From Paenibacillus tyrphae (lineage in GTDB: Bacteria > Bacillota > Bacilli > Paenibacillales > NBRC-103111), in the NCBI RefSeq assembly GCF_000722545.1, contig NZ_JNVM01000031.1, forward strand, positions 1 through 64,000: a stretch of 64,000 nucleotides of DNA. Reading direction: 5' to 3'. The translations under genes were made by a program, and so were the position numbers. The number at the start of each line of letters is the position of its first letter. The stretch's first letter is position 1. Shown here piece by piece: positions 50,252 through 58,351 of the stretch. Under the pieces are notes generated by a model. It was not told the origin of the DNA, ran no database searches, and saw only the letters and a list, made by a program, of their open reading frames with translations.

Positions 50252-51841
50252 ATGCGAATACCTATGAAACGGATACCTAGAAACCGGAACGTGCGTCAAT
50301 TTCATCAGGCCAAATGGGACGAACCCGTCATTTTTGAGCTGCATCAGCCGGGCGAGCGGGGCGTCATCCCGCCGTCCGTCAGCGAGGAAGTGGCGGCCAT
50401 CGTAGGGGACGCCGAAGCTTGCGTGCCGCAAGGCATGCTGCGCAGCCAACCTCCGGCTTTGCCGGAGATCGGGCAGGCAAGGGTGCTGCGCCATTACCTT
50501 CGGTTGTCACAGGAGACGCTGGGCTCGGATTTCAACGTCGAGATCGGGCAGGGCACCTGCACGATGAAATATATTCCGCGGGTTAATGAAATGTTGATCC
50601 GCAATCCGAAAATAACCGAGCTGCATCCGCTGCAGGACGAGTCGACCGTGCAGGGGATGCTGGAGGTATACCACCGCTTGAACCTCGCGATGCGCGAGAT
50701 TTCGGGCATGGACCGGTTCACGTTCCAGCCGGGGAGCGGGACGCAGGCGCTGTTCGCGATGGCGTCGATCGTGCGGGCCTATCATGAAGCGAACGGCGAA
50801 GGCGACAAGCGGGACGAAATCATAACCACCATATTTTCCCATCCATCACAAGCGGCGACTGCCGCCGTCAAAGGCTATAAAATCATTACGCTGTACCCTG
50901 ACAAGGACGGATTCCCGGATTTGGAAGCGCTGCGGGGGGCAGTCTCCGAGCGGACGGCGGGCTTCGTCGTCGCCAATCCGGAGGATACGGGCATCTTCAA
51001 CCCACGGATTCGCGAGTTTACCGACCTCGTGCACGCCGCAGGCGGGATATGCTATTACGATCAAGCGAACGCGAACGGGCTGCTCGGCATCACCCGGGCG
51101 AAGGAAGCGGGCTTCGACATGTGCTTTTTCAACCTGCACAAAACGTTTGCCGCGCCTCATATGTGCGGGGGCCCGGCGACAGGAGCGCTCGGCGTGACGG
51201 AGCGGCTGGCGCCGTTCCTGCCCGGCCCGCTCGTCGAAACGAACGGAACCCGTTACACGCTGAACCATTCGCCCGCCCAAAGCATCGGCAAAGTCCGCAT
51301 GTTCCAAGGCGTGGCCCAGACGGTGCTCCGCTCGTACGCATGGATTCGCGCGCTGGGACCGGAAGGGCTGCTGGATACGGCGAAGGTGGCGGTGCTGAAC
51401 AACAACTATTTGTACAGCCGCATCCTGAAAATTCCGGGCGCCAGCGCTCCGTACGTGGAGGGCGGACGGCTGGAGCAGGTGCGCTACAGCTGGGAGCGGC
51501 TGACCCGGGAAACTGGCATTACGACGGAAGACGTGCAGCGTCGCATGTGCGACTTCGGCCTCCATTACTGGACCAGTCACCATCCGTACATCGTGCCGCA
51601 GCCGTTCACGCTCGAGCCGACCGAGTCGTATTCCAAGGAAGACTTGGACGAATACGTGAGCGCCCTGGAGCAGATTGCCAAGGAAGCCTACGAGCAGCCA
51701 GACATCGTCCGCAGCGCCCCGCACAACAGCACCGTGCACCGGATCGACGAATCGAGCTTCGACGACCCGGCGAAATGGTGCATCACCTGGCGGGCCTATC
51801 TCAAAAAGACCGCCCCGGCCGAAGCCGGTATCGAGTCTTGA
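50252..51841 (+). CDS. GcvPB-like protein (glycine decarboxylase P-protein subunit 2 paralogue)
   Basis: The 529-residue protein matches GcvPB in length and in NPKITELHPLQDE, FTFQPGSGTQALFAMASIV and DQANANGLLGI. The PLP Lys lies in FNLHKTFAAPH. The loop after it, usually HGGGGPGxGPVGV, reads HMCGGPATGALGV. This supports a divergent function. No gcvT, gcvH or lipoamide dehydrogenase gene is nearby. It is the last gene of the GH-SDR unit; a terminator follows. ATG 50252 or 50264 could be the start. Confidence 0.8.
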   Translation: MRIPMKRIPRNRNVRQFHQAKWDEPVIFELHQPGERGVIPPSVSEEVAAIVGDAEACVPQGMLRSQPPALPEIGQARVLRHYLRLSQETLGSDFNVEIGQGTCTMKYIPRVNEMLIRNPKITELHPLQDESTVQGMLEVYHRLNLAMREISGMDRFTFQPGSGTQALFAMASIVRAYHEANGEGDKRDEIITTIFSHPSQAATAAVKGYKIITLYPDKDGFPDLEALRGAVSERTAGFVVANPEDTGIFNPRIREFTDLVHAAGGICYYDQANANGLLGITRAKEAGFDMCFFNLHKTFAAPHMCGGPATGALGVTERLAPFLPGPLVETNGTRYTLNHSPAQSIGKVRMFQGVAQTVLRSYAWIRALGPEGLLDTAKVAVLNNNYLYSRILKIPGASAPYVEGGRLEQVRYSWERLTRETGITTEDVQRRMCDFGLHYWTSHHPYIVPQPFTLEPTESYSKEDLDEYVSALEQIAKEAYEQPDIVRSAPHNSTVHRIDESSFDDPAKWCITWRAYLKKTAPAEAGIES

Positions 51842-51881
51842 ACAAAATAAAGCCGGGGTGATCCCGACAATGTGAGCAGCT

Positions 51882-51910
51882 GCCGGAATCCGCCTAGGAG
51901 TCCGGCTTTT
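51882..51910 (+). terminator. Intrinsic terminator of the GH-SDR-P-protein unit
   Basis: GCCGGA (51882) pairs with TCCGGC (51901) and is followed by TTTT. A longer outer pairing with AAAGCCGG at 51850 is possible. Confidence 0.7.
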
Positions 51911-51994
51911 CGCTTCATGAGACGCGGCCGCAAAGGGTAAAGTTTCCGGCAGACGCAGGTCCTGCGCTTGATGCTGGCGGTCTTGGGGGCGTGG

Positions 51995-52020
51995 TATAAT
52001 TAACACGGAAAGCGCTTACG
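51995..52020 (+). promoter_or_regulatory. -10 element and cre upstream of the YesM-type kinase
   Basis: TATAAT at 51995-52000 is followed by GGAAAGCGCTTACG (52007-52020), a near-palindromic cre-like box. As at 46214 it lies directly downstream of the -10, predicting CcpA repression. Confidence 0.68.
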
Positions 52021-52057
52021 AGATTGCGAAAACAACAACTGCTTGCGGGGGATGTCC

Positions 52058-53776
52058 ATGCTATCCATGCTGCCTAGAAACGGATTCAAGCTGCCACGGG
52101 GGTTCCGAAGCACCCTGCAAACCAAGCTGGTGCTGCTTATTGCGCTTGCCGCGGCGATTCCGCTGCTGACGCTCGGGTACGTGCTGTATCACAAATCGTC
52201 GGGAACGATCAACGAGCAATTCGGCCGCTACGGGGAAAACTCCGCCTCGCAGCTGCAATTTCAGATCGATTCCACCTTGGGACAAATGAAGTATACGGTC
52301 AGCGACATTTTGTCGTACTTGCTCGACCCGAAGTTTACGGTGCTGCACGAAGAGGTGCCGACGACGTACAAGGGCTTCCAGGAGGAGCAGCAGCTTGAAC
52401 AGTATTTGAAAGCCCACAAGTCTTTGGATATGAAAGGCATTTTTCTGATTACAAAATCGGGCTACTATTACGGCGAACGGATCATCCGCTTCGATCTGCT
52501 CAAGGCGGAGCCATGGTATCGGGATGATGCCGACGGCTACCGCTTCGACCTGTACGAGCCGAAACATTATAACGATACGGCCCGCGTTCCCGGGGAAAAA
52601 GTGATCGGTCTGCTGTTCCGCATCCGCAATCAGGTGGGGGTGCTGGAGAACAGCAGCATTTTGATCGAGACGAATGCCGACAAGCTGCTGCGGATGTTTC
52701 ACGAATTCGAGCAGGATACCGGCTCGCAGCTGACGATCACAGGGGGCGGCAAAACCGTTTACCAGACGCAGGGCTCGTTTGCCAAACGGGACGACGATGT
52801 CGTCTGGACGAAGCATTCGGACGAGACGGACTGGACGATTGAGGTGCGGACGCCGTACGAGCAATTTTATAAGCCGTCGCTGCTGATCCGTACGTTTACG
52901 TTCTCCGCGGTCAGCCTGTCGATTGTATTGGCGTTCGTGCTGGCCTATATGTGCTCGGCCCCGCTGCTCAAGCGGGTCAAGAAAATGAAAGAATCGATCC
53001 GCCGCGTCAGCCTCGGGAAGCTCGATACGCGAATCGATGTGGAGTCCGAAGACGAGCTTGGGCTGCTTGCCCACAGCTTCAACCGGATGGTGGGGCAGCT
53101 TCAGACGCTGTTTCACGAGATGAAACAGGTCGAACGCCAGAAAAAAGAAGCCGAGCTCCGCGCGCTGCATCATCAGATCAACCCACATTTGCTCATCAAT
53201 ACGCTCGCTTCCATCCAATGGAAGGCCAGATTGGCAGGTGCCGCCGACGTCAATAAGATGATTTATCATTTAACCAACGTGCTGGACGGCAATCTGAATG
53301 TCGACCGGGAGGTCGTCACGCTGGAACGGGAGCTTGAGGTGATCGATCATTATTTGAATTTGCAGGAGCTGCGGTACGGCAGCGTGTTCGCCTACCGGAT
53401 CGAAGCCGCCGGAGTCGATCTGTCCGCCGTGGACATTCCGCGGATGACGCTGCAGCCGCTGGTGGAAAACGTCTTTTTTCACGCGTTCGAGGACGGGGAA
53501 GGGACGATCGTGCTGCGCATCGAAGCGGACGGCGCGGACGTGCTAGTCTCTCTGATCGACGACGGAAAAGGCATGAGCGAGCGCACGCGTCAGCAGCTGC
53601 TTCATCCGCACCCGGACGGCGTTCGAAAACGCCGGAGCATCGCCCTGCGCAATGTGGAGGAGCGCATCAAGCTGCATTTTGGCGAAGCGTACGGGCTGTC
53701 CGTTCAGTCCGCGCCGGGAGCGGGGACCTGCATGGTTATCCGATTGCCGATCAAAGCCAAGGAGGGGATCGCATGA
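52058..53776 (+). CDS. YesM-type sensor histidine kinase
   Basis: From the ATG at 52058 (GGGGGA 5 bases upstream) the protein has 572 residues. It has two membrane helices (about residues 24-44 and 282-302) that bracket an outside sensor region, a HAMP domain, the His-kinase box LRALHHQINPHLLINTLASIQ (given in part) and an ATPase domain with LQPLVENVFFHAF and DDGKGMSE. Such kinases sense extracellular sugars or solute-bound binding proteins. The next gene, overlapping by 4 bases, is its response regulator. Confidence 0.92.
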   Translation: MLSMLPRNGFKLPRGFRSTLQTKLVLLIALAAAIPLLTLGYVLYHKSSGTINEQFGRYGENSASQLQFQIDSTLGQMKYTVSDILSYLLDPKFTVLHEEVPTTYKGFQEEQQLEQYLKAHKSLDMKGIFLITKSGYYYGERIIRFDLLKAEPWYRDDADGYRFDLYEPKHYNDTARVPGEKVIGLLFRIRNQVGVLENSSILIETNADKLLRMFHEFEQDTGSQLTITGGGKTVYQTQGSFAKRDDDVVWTKHSDETDWTIEVRTPYEQFYKPSLLIRTFTFSAVSLSIVLAFVLAYMCSAPLLKRVKKMKESIRRVSLGKLDTRIDVESEDELGLLAHSFNRMVGQLQTLFHEMKQVERQKKEAELRALHHQINPHLLINTLASIQWKARLAGAADVNKMIYHLTNVLDGNLNVDREVVTLERELEVIDHYLNLQELRYGSVFAYRIEAAGVDLSAVDIPRMTLQPLVENVFFHAFEDGEGTIVLRIEADGADVLVSLIDDGKGMSERTRQQLLHPHPDGVRKRRSIALRNVEERIKLHFGEAYGLSVQSAPGAGTCMVIRLPIKAKEGIA

Positions 53777-54963
53777 ATGCCAAACCGATTAAAGTGCTGA
53801 TTGCCGACGACGAGGTGATCATCCGCCGGGGACTGATTTCGACGGTGCCGTGGGACAAGTATGGGATGACCGTCGTAGCGGACGTGCCCAACGGCAGCCG
53901 GGGATGGGAGGCGTTTCTGGAGCACCGGCCGGATGTGGTCATCACCGACATCGTGATGCCCGAGATGGACGGAATCGAGCTTGCCCGCAAGGTGAAAGCA
54001 TGCGAGCCCCGGACCAAAATATTGCTGCTCAGCTGTCATCGCGACTTCGAATATGCGCAGCAGGGGATTAAGCTGGGCGCTTCCGGCTATCTGCTGAAAA
54101 CGTCGTTCAACGACGAGGAGCTGGAGGAATTTCTGGACGCTTTTCGTCAGGAGCTCGGCGCGGACGTTGCCGACGCTCCGCGGCACGTCGCCGATCACGC
54201 AGGCCCGGGCCCCGCGATCTCCGGGCTGCTGCTCGAATGGCTGTACGGCGTCGGCGACCGGTTTCCGGCCGAGCTGGACCGGCTGCTTCAAGGGGCGTGG
54301 AGCTGGATGAATGCGCCGACTGCGCTGTATCTGATCTCCGCGCCCGGAAAATGCGGCGGGACGCTGGAGCATGAGCTGCGCGGCTGCGCGACGGGTGAGC
54401 CCTGCGAGGTGCTGCCCTTCGGGGAAGGGCACCTGCTGCTGTTTGTGCCCGAAGCCGGGCAGCGCGAATGGGACAGCCGCCTGAGCGAGCGCAAGGCTGA
54501 GCGGCCGGAGCTGCATTGGTCCCGGCTGTCGCCGCTGGCCGGGCGCGAGACATGGGTCGACGCCGTGCGCAAAGCGCGCGGGCAGATGGAGCTGGAGAAG
54601 CGGTACCGCATCAGCGTCGGGCAGTGGCCCGCTCCGATTGCCGAAGCGGTGCAGCTGATCGTCCGGCATACGGATACCCAACTGTCCGTATCCGATGTGG
54701 CGCATGAGGTAGGACTGAGCCGCAGCCATTTCAGCACGCTGTTCAAGAAGACGGTCGGCGAAAGCTTCGTCTCGTTCACGTACCGGGCGAAGCTAAAAAT
54801 CGCCTGCGAGCTGCTTGGCGCCCAAGGGATTACCGTTCAAGAGATCGCGGATAAAATCGGCATGCCCGACGCCAAATATTTCAGCAAATGGTTCAAGCGC
54901 TGCACCGACAAAACGCCGAGCCAATACCGGAGCGAGCGGCGCGAGGAAAGGAGCGTCATCTAA
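53773..54963 (+). CDS. YesN-type response regulator with AraC output domain
   Basis: The 396-residue protein has an N-terminal receiver (VLIADDE, phospho-acceptor Asp in VVITDIVMPEMDG, Lys in LLKTSF) and two AraC helix-turn-helix motifs at the end (SVSDVAHEVGLSRSHFSTLFKK, given in part, and TVQEIADKIGMPDAKYFSKWFKR). The middle part is shorter than in many YesN proteins of about 530 residues. It should activate the ABC transporter and beta-galactosidase genes that follow. Confidence 0.92.
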   Translation: MNAKPIKVLIADDEVIIRRGLISTVPWDKYGMTVVADVPNGSRGWEAFLEHRPDVVITDIVMPEMDGIELARKVKACEPRTKILLLSCHRDFEYAQQGIKLGASGYLLKTSFNDEELEEFLDAFRQELGADVADAPRHVADHAGPGPAISGLLLEWLYGVGDRFPAELDRLLQGAWSWMNAPTALYLISAPGKCGGTLEHELRGCATGEPCEVLPFGEGHLLLFVPEAGQREWDSRLSERKAERPELHWSRLSPLAGRETWVDAVRKARGQMELEKRYRISVGQWPAPIAEAVQLIVRHTDTQLSVSDVAHEVGLSRSHFSTLFKKTVGESFVSFTYRAKLKIACELLGAQGITVQEIADKIGMPDAKYFSKWFKRCTDKTPSQYRSERREERSVI

Positions 54964-55077
54964 AAACACGGCTGGCATCGAACGAAAAGACACCTTTGCC
55001 CGGCAGAGGCCGTTCGTGCAGCCGATGATGCACGATTTTCCGAACATCCCTCCGTTTTGTATGCGCTTTACTCCCGT

Positions 55078-55102
55078 TACAATAAGCATGTAAGCGGTTA
55101 AC
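55078..55102 (+). promoter_or_regulatory. -10 element and cre-like box before the ABC importer
   Basis: TACAAT at 55078-55083, with TTTTGT 17 bases upstream, is followed by TGTAAGCGGTTAAC (55089-55102), which fits the cre consensus at 12 of 14 positions. Confidence 0.55.
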
Positions 55103-55128
55103 TAACAGACGTTCAGGGGGAATTCGAA

Positions 55129-56412
55129 ATGAAACGAAGGATGCTTCTTGTTACGACAGCGATCTTGTCCGCTTCTTTGCTGGCCGCCGGGTGCGGCAAG
55201 CCGGCAAGCGAGCCTCAAAACGGCACAGCGGGGGCGCAGACGCCATCGTCCGATCCGGGCAAGCAGGTGACGCTGCGTTTTGCGACGTGGGATACGGGCG
55301 ATCTGCTCAAAATTCAAGAAACGATCGCGCGCCAATTCGAAGCGAAGCACCCCGGCGTCAAGGTGCAGGTGGAGGCGTACGGGGACGGCTTCGACCAGAA
55401 GCTGGCCGCTTCGATCGGAGCGAACAATGCGCCTGATGTGATGTACATGTGGGATTTTCCGACCTATTCCCAGAACCTCGAACCGCTGGATGCGATGATG
55501 TCCGCCGATGCCGGCCTCAAGCCGGACGATTTTTATCCCGGGCTGTTCAACTACGTGAAGATCGGCGGCAAAACGTACGGTATGCCGGCCGGATTTACGA
55601 CCCGCGTCATGTACTATAACAAGAAGCTGTTCGACGAAGCGAACGTGCCGTATCCGAAAGCGGGCTGGACGTGGGACGACTTCAAGGAAACGGCCAAGAA
55701 GCTGACGAACCCCGCCAAGAAGCAGTACGGCTTCGGCGTCCGGGCGGAGAACGATCCGTACGACCTGCAGGGCGTTATCTGGAGCAACGGCGGCAGCTTT
55801 ATCAGCCCGGACGGCAAGTCGATCGAGGGGTTCATGAACGGCAAAGAAACGGCGGACGTGCTGCAGATGTTCGGCAGCCTCGTCAAGGATAAAACGGCCG
55901 TCATCGTCGGCGGCAAAAACCAGCAATCCGGAGACGACGTTTTCAAAGCAGGTAAAATCGCCATGTGGGAAAGCGGCGTATGGCCGCTGGGCGGCTTCAA
56001 AGAAGCCAAAATCGATGTCGGCACGGTCGTCATGCCGGCCTTCCCGGGCAAGAACCTCAAGGGCGTCATCGCCGAATCGGCGGTGTCAATCTCCAAATCG
56101 TCCAAGAACAAGGAAATGGCTTGGGAATTTGTCAAATACTACGCGTCCGACGAGGCGATCAAGCTGCGGACCTCCGACCTGCCGGTGCGCAAAAGCGTCG
56201 TGGCCGAGAAAAAGCTCGACCAAGACCCGCTCTACCAATCGTTCTATAAAATGCTGGAAGCTTGCGACGACACGCCGGCGTTCCTGCTGAATCCGAAATG
56301 GAACGAAGTGAACCGTAACCTCACGTCGGCGATCAATACGATTATGCTCGGCCAGAATGCGAAGGATTCGCTTGACAAGGCCGTCAAGGACTCGGAGAAA
56401 TTTTTCAAATAA
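55129..56412 (+). CDS. ABC transporter substrate-binding lipoprotein (sugar type)
   Basis: The 427-residue protein has a lipoprotein signal with lipobox LAAGC (Cys22) and then the family-1 solute-binding fold: TLRFATWDTGDL, QFEAKHPGVKVQV, MYMWDFPTYSQ and FTTRVMYYNKKLFDEANVPYP (given in part). It captures a sugar, probably an oligosaccharide, outside the membrane. Two permease genes follow. No ATPase gene is in the cluster; as in many Bacillota a shared MsmX-type ATPase probably powers it. Confidence 0.92.
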   Translation: MKRRMLLVTTAILSASLLAAGCGKPASEPQNGTAGAQTPSSDPGKQVTLRFATWDTGDLLKIQETIARQFEAKHPGVKVQVEAYGDGFDQKLAASIGANNAPDVMYMWDFPTYSQNLEPLDAMMSADAGLKPDDFYPGLFNYVKIGGKTYGMPAGFTTRVMYYNKKLFDEANVPYPKAGWTWDDFKETAKKLTNPAKKQYGFGVRAENDPYDLQGVIWSNGGSFISPDGKSIEGFMNGKETADVLQMFGSLVKDKTAVIVGGKNQQSGDDVFKAGKIAMWESGVWPLGGFKEAKIDVGTVVMPAFPGKNLKGVIAESAVSISKSSKNKEMAWEFVKYYASDEAIKLRTSDLPVRKSVVAEKKLDQDPLYQSFYKMLEACDDTPAFLLNPKWNEVNRNLTSAINTIMLGQNAKDSLDKAVKDSEKFFK

Positions 56413-56447
56413 AGCCGGCAGGCGAAAAACGGAAGAAGGATGGACCT

Positions 56448-57410
56448 ATGGATACGACCGCCGTTCGACAGGCAGCCAGGCCGGGCATCCGACTGAAACG
56501 AAGAGGCTGGCTTACGCCTTACCTCTTCGTCCTTCCTTGGATGATCGGTTTCGTTTCCTTCACGCTGGGGCCGCTGCTGTTCTCACTGGTGATCAGCTTG
56601 TACGACTGGCCGATTGCCGGAGAGCGTACGTTTGTCGGGTTGCAAAATTATACCCGGATGTTCACAGACGACCCGCTTTTCTGGGAGTCGCTTGGCGTCA
56701 CGCTGAAATTCGCTGCGATTTTTGTGCCGCTGAATTTGTCGGTAGCGCTGCTGCTCGCCATGCTGCTGAATCAAAAGGTACAGGGAAGCGGGATATTCCG
56801 CACGATCTTTTATTTGCCGTCCGTCATCTCAGGGGTCGCGCTCGCGATGATCTGGGCGTGGGTATACAGCGGCGAGTACGGCATCCTGAATTACTTTTTA
56901 TCGCTTGTCGGCATTGCCGGACCGGACTGGCTGCGGGAGCCGGGTTGGGCGCTGGCGGCGATGGTAGGCGCGAGCCTATGGGCGCAGGGCTCGATGATGC
57001 TGATCTTTTTGGCCGGGCTCAAGAATATCCCGGGCGATCTGTATGAAGCGGCCTCTATTGACGGGGCCGGCGTGTTCACCCGTTTTTTCCGGATCACGCT
57101 GCCCATGCTCAGCCCGACGCTGCTGTTCAATCTCGTCACCTCGATCATCGGCGCGTTCCAGCAGTTGACGCTGGCGTTGACGCTGACCGGCGGGGGGCCG
57201 TCGAACTCGACGTATTTTTACGCTATGTACGTTTATGAAAATGCTTTTAAATATTTTCATATGGGCTACGCCGCAGCGAATGCGTGGATCATGTTCCTGA
57301 TCATTTTGACGCTGACGATGCTCGTCTTCCGCTCGACCGGCATGTGGGTGTACTACGAGGGCGAAGTGAAGGCAAAACGGGCGGGCAAGCGGCGGCGGAA
57401 GGCAGCTTAA
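56448..57410 (+). CDS. Sugar ABC transporter permease (MalF/UgpA type)
   Basis: The 320-residue protein has six membrane helices and the EAA loop YEAASIDGAGVFTRFFRITLP (given in part), which docks the ATPase. It follows the binding-protein gene by 35 bases. With the next permease it forms the membrane channel. Confidence 0.93.
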   Translation: MDTTAVRQAARPGIRLKRRGWLTPYLFVLPWMIGFVSFTLGPLLFSLVISLYDWPIAGERTFVGLQNYTRMFTDDPLFWESLGVTLKFAAIFVPLNLSVALLLAMLLNQKVQGSGIFRTIFYLPSVISGVALAMIWAWVYSGEYGILNYFLSLVGIAGPDWLREPGWALAAMVGASLWAQGSMMLIFLAGLKNIPGDLYEAASIDGAGVFTRFFRITLPMLSPTLLFNLVTSIIGAFQQLTLALTLTGGGPSNSTYFYAMYVYENAFKYFHMGYAAANAWIMFLIILTLTMLVFRSTGMWVYYEGEVKAKRAGKRRRKAA

Positions 57411-57437
57411 GGATTGGGGAAAGGAGAGAGACCGGAG

Positions 57438-58247
57438 ATGAAAAAAACGCTCACATACGCGCTGCTCGTCTTGTTCTCGCTGCTGTTTCTGATGCCGTTC
57501 TTCTGGCTCGTGACGACGGCCGTGAAAGCGCCGAATGAAATCTACATGTACCCGCCCAAATGGCTTCCTTCGGAGATTCAGTGGGGCAACTTCGTCAAAG
57601 CTTGGACGATTCAGCCGTTCAATACGTTTTTGCAAAATTCTTTGACCGTGACGATTCTGTGCAATATTGGGCAACTGATTTCCTCTTCGCTGGTGGCGTA
57701 CGGCTTTGCACGTTACCGGTTTCCGGGACGCGACGCGCTGTTTCTGATCGTGCTGGCGACGATGATGATCCCGTGGGACGTGACGATGATTCCACTTTAT
57801 ATGGAATTCAACTTTCTCGGCTGGATCAATACGCTCAAGCCTTTGATCGTCCCGGCCTGGTTCGGATCGGCCTTCTATATTTTTCTGCTGCGGCAGTTTA
57901 TTATGACCATTCCGACGGAGCTGGAGGAGGCGGCGAAAATCGATGGGGCCAGCGATTTCGGCATATTTATCCGGGTGATCGTCCCGCTGATGCTGCCCGC
58001 CTTGATTCTTGTGAGTGTGTTCAACATGCTCGATACGTGGAACGATTACCTCGGGCCGCTGATTTTCCTGAACGACTCCAGCAAATATACGTTGACGCTC
58101 GGGCTCGCCCAGTTCAAAGGGGTACACGGTGTCGATATGACATCCGTGATGGCGGTGACGTCGATTATCTGCCTGCCGCCGCTGCTCGTATTTTTCGGCG
58201 CGCAGCGGTACATCGTGGAAGGGATTGCGCAGACGGGGATAAAATAG
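57438..58247 (+). CDS. Sugar ABC transporter permease (MalG/UgpE type)
   Basis: From the ATG at 57438 (AAAGGAGAGAGACCGGAG upstream) the protein has 269 residues. It has six membrane helices and the EAA loop EEAAKIDGASDFGIFIRVIVP (given in part). The gene follows the first permease by 27 bases. Confidence 0.93.
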   Translation: MKKTLTYALLVLFSLLFLMPFFWLVTTAVKAPNEIYMYPPKWLPSEIQWGNFVKAWTIQPFNTFLQNSLTVTILCNIGQLISSSLVAYGFARYRFPGRDALFLIVLATMMIPWDVTMIPLYMEFNFLGWINTLKPLIVPAWFGSAFYIFLLRQFIMTIPTELEEAAKIDGASDFGIFIRVIVPLMLPALILVSVFNMLDTWNDYLGPLIFLNDSSKYTLTLGLAQFKGVHGVDMTSVMAVTSIICLPPLLVFFGAQRYIVEGIAQTGIK

Positions 58248-58351
58248 CGGGACGGTTGCGGGTCATGCGACAGTAAAGGAAACAGCTACGTTCTATGCCG
58301 TACAACATCTATAAAACAGGGTAATCAGATGCATATACTAGGAGGTTTATC

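Noticed and set aside
48839..51841. Reading the P-protein genes as the ordinary glycine cleavage system
   Set aside because: gcvT and gcvH are absent, the genes sit in a sugar unit, and conserved active-site stretches are changed. The family name is kept, the function is not assumed.
50846..52006. Minus-strand open frame opposite the GcvPB-like gene
   Set aside because: Shadow of a real gene; no motif and no plausible start region.
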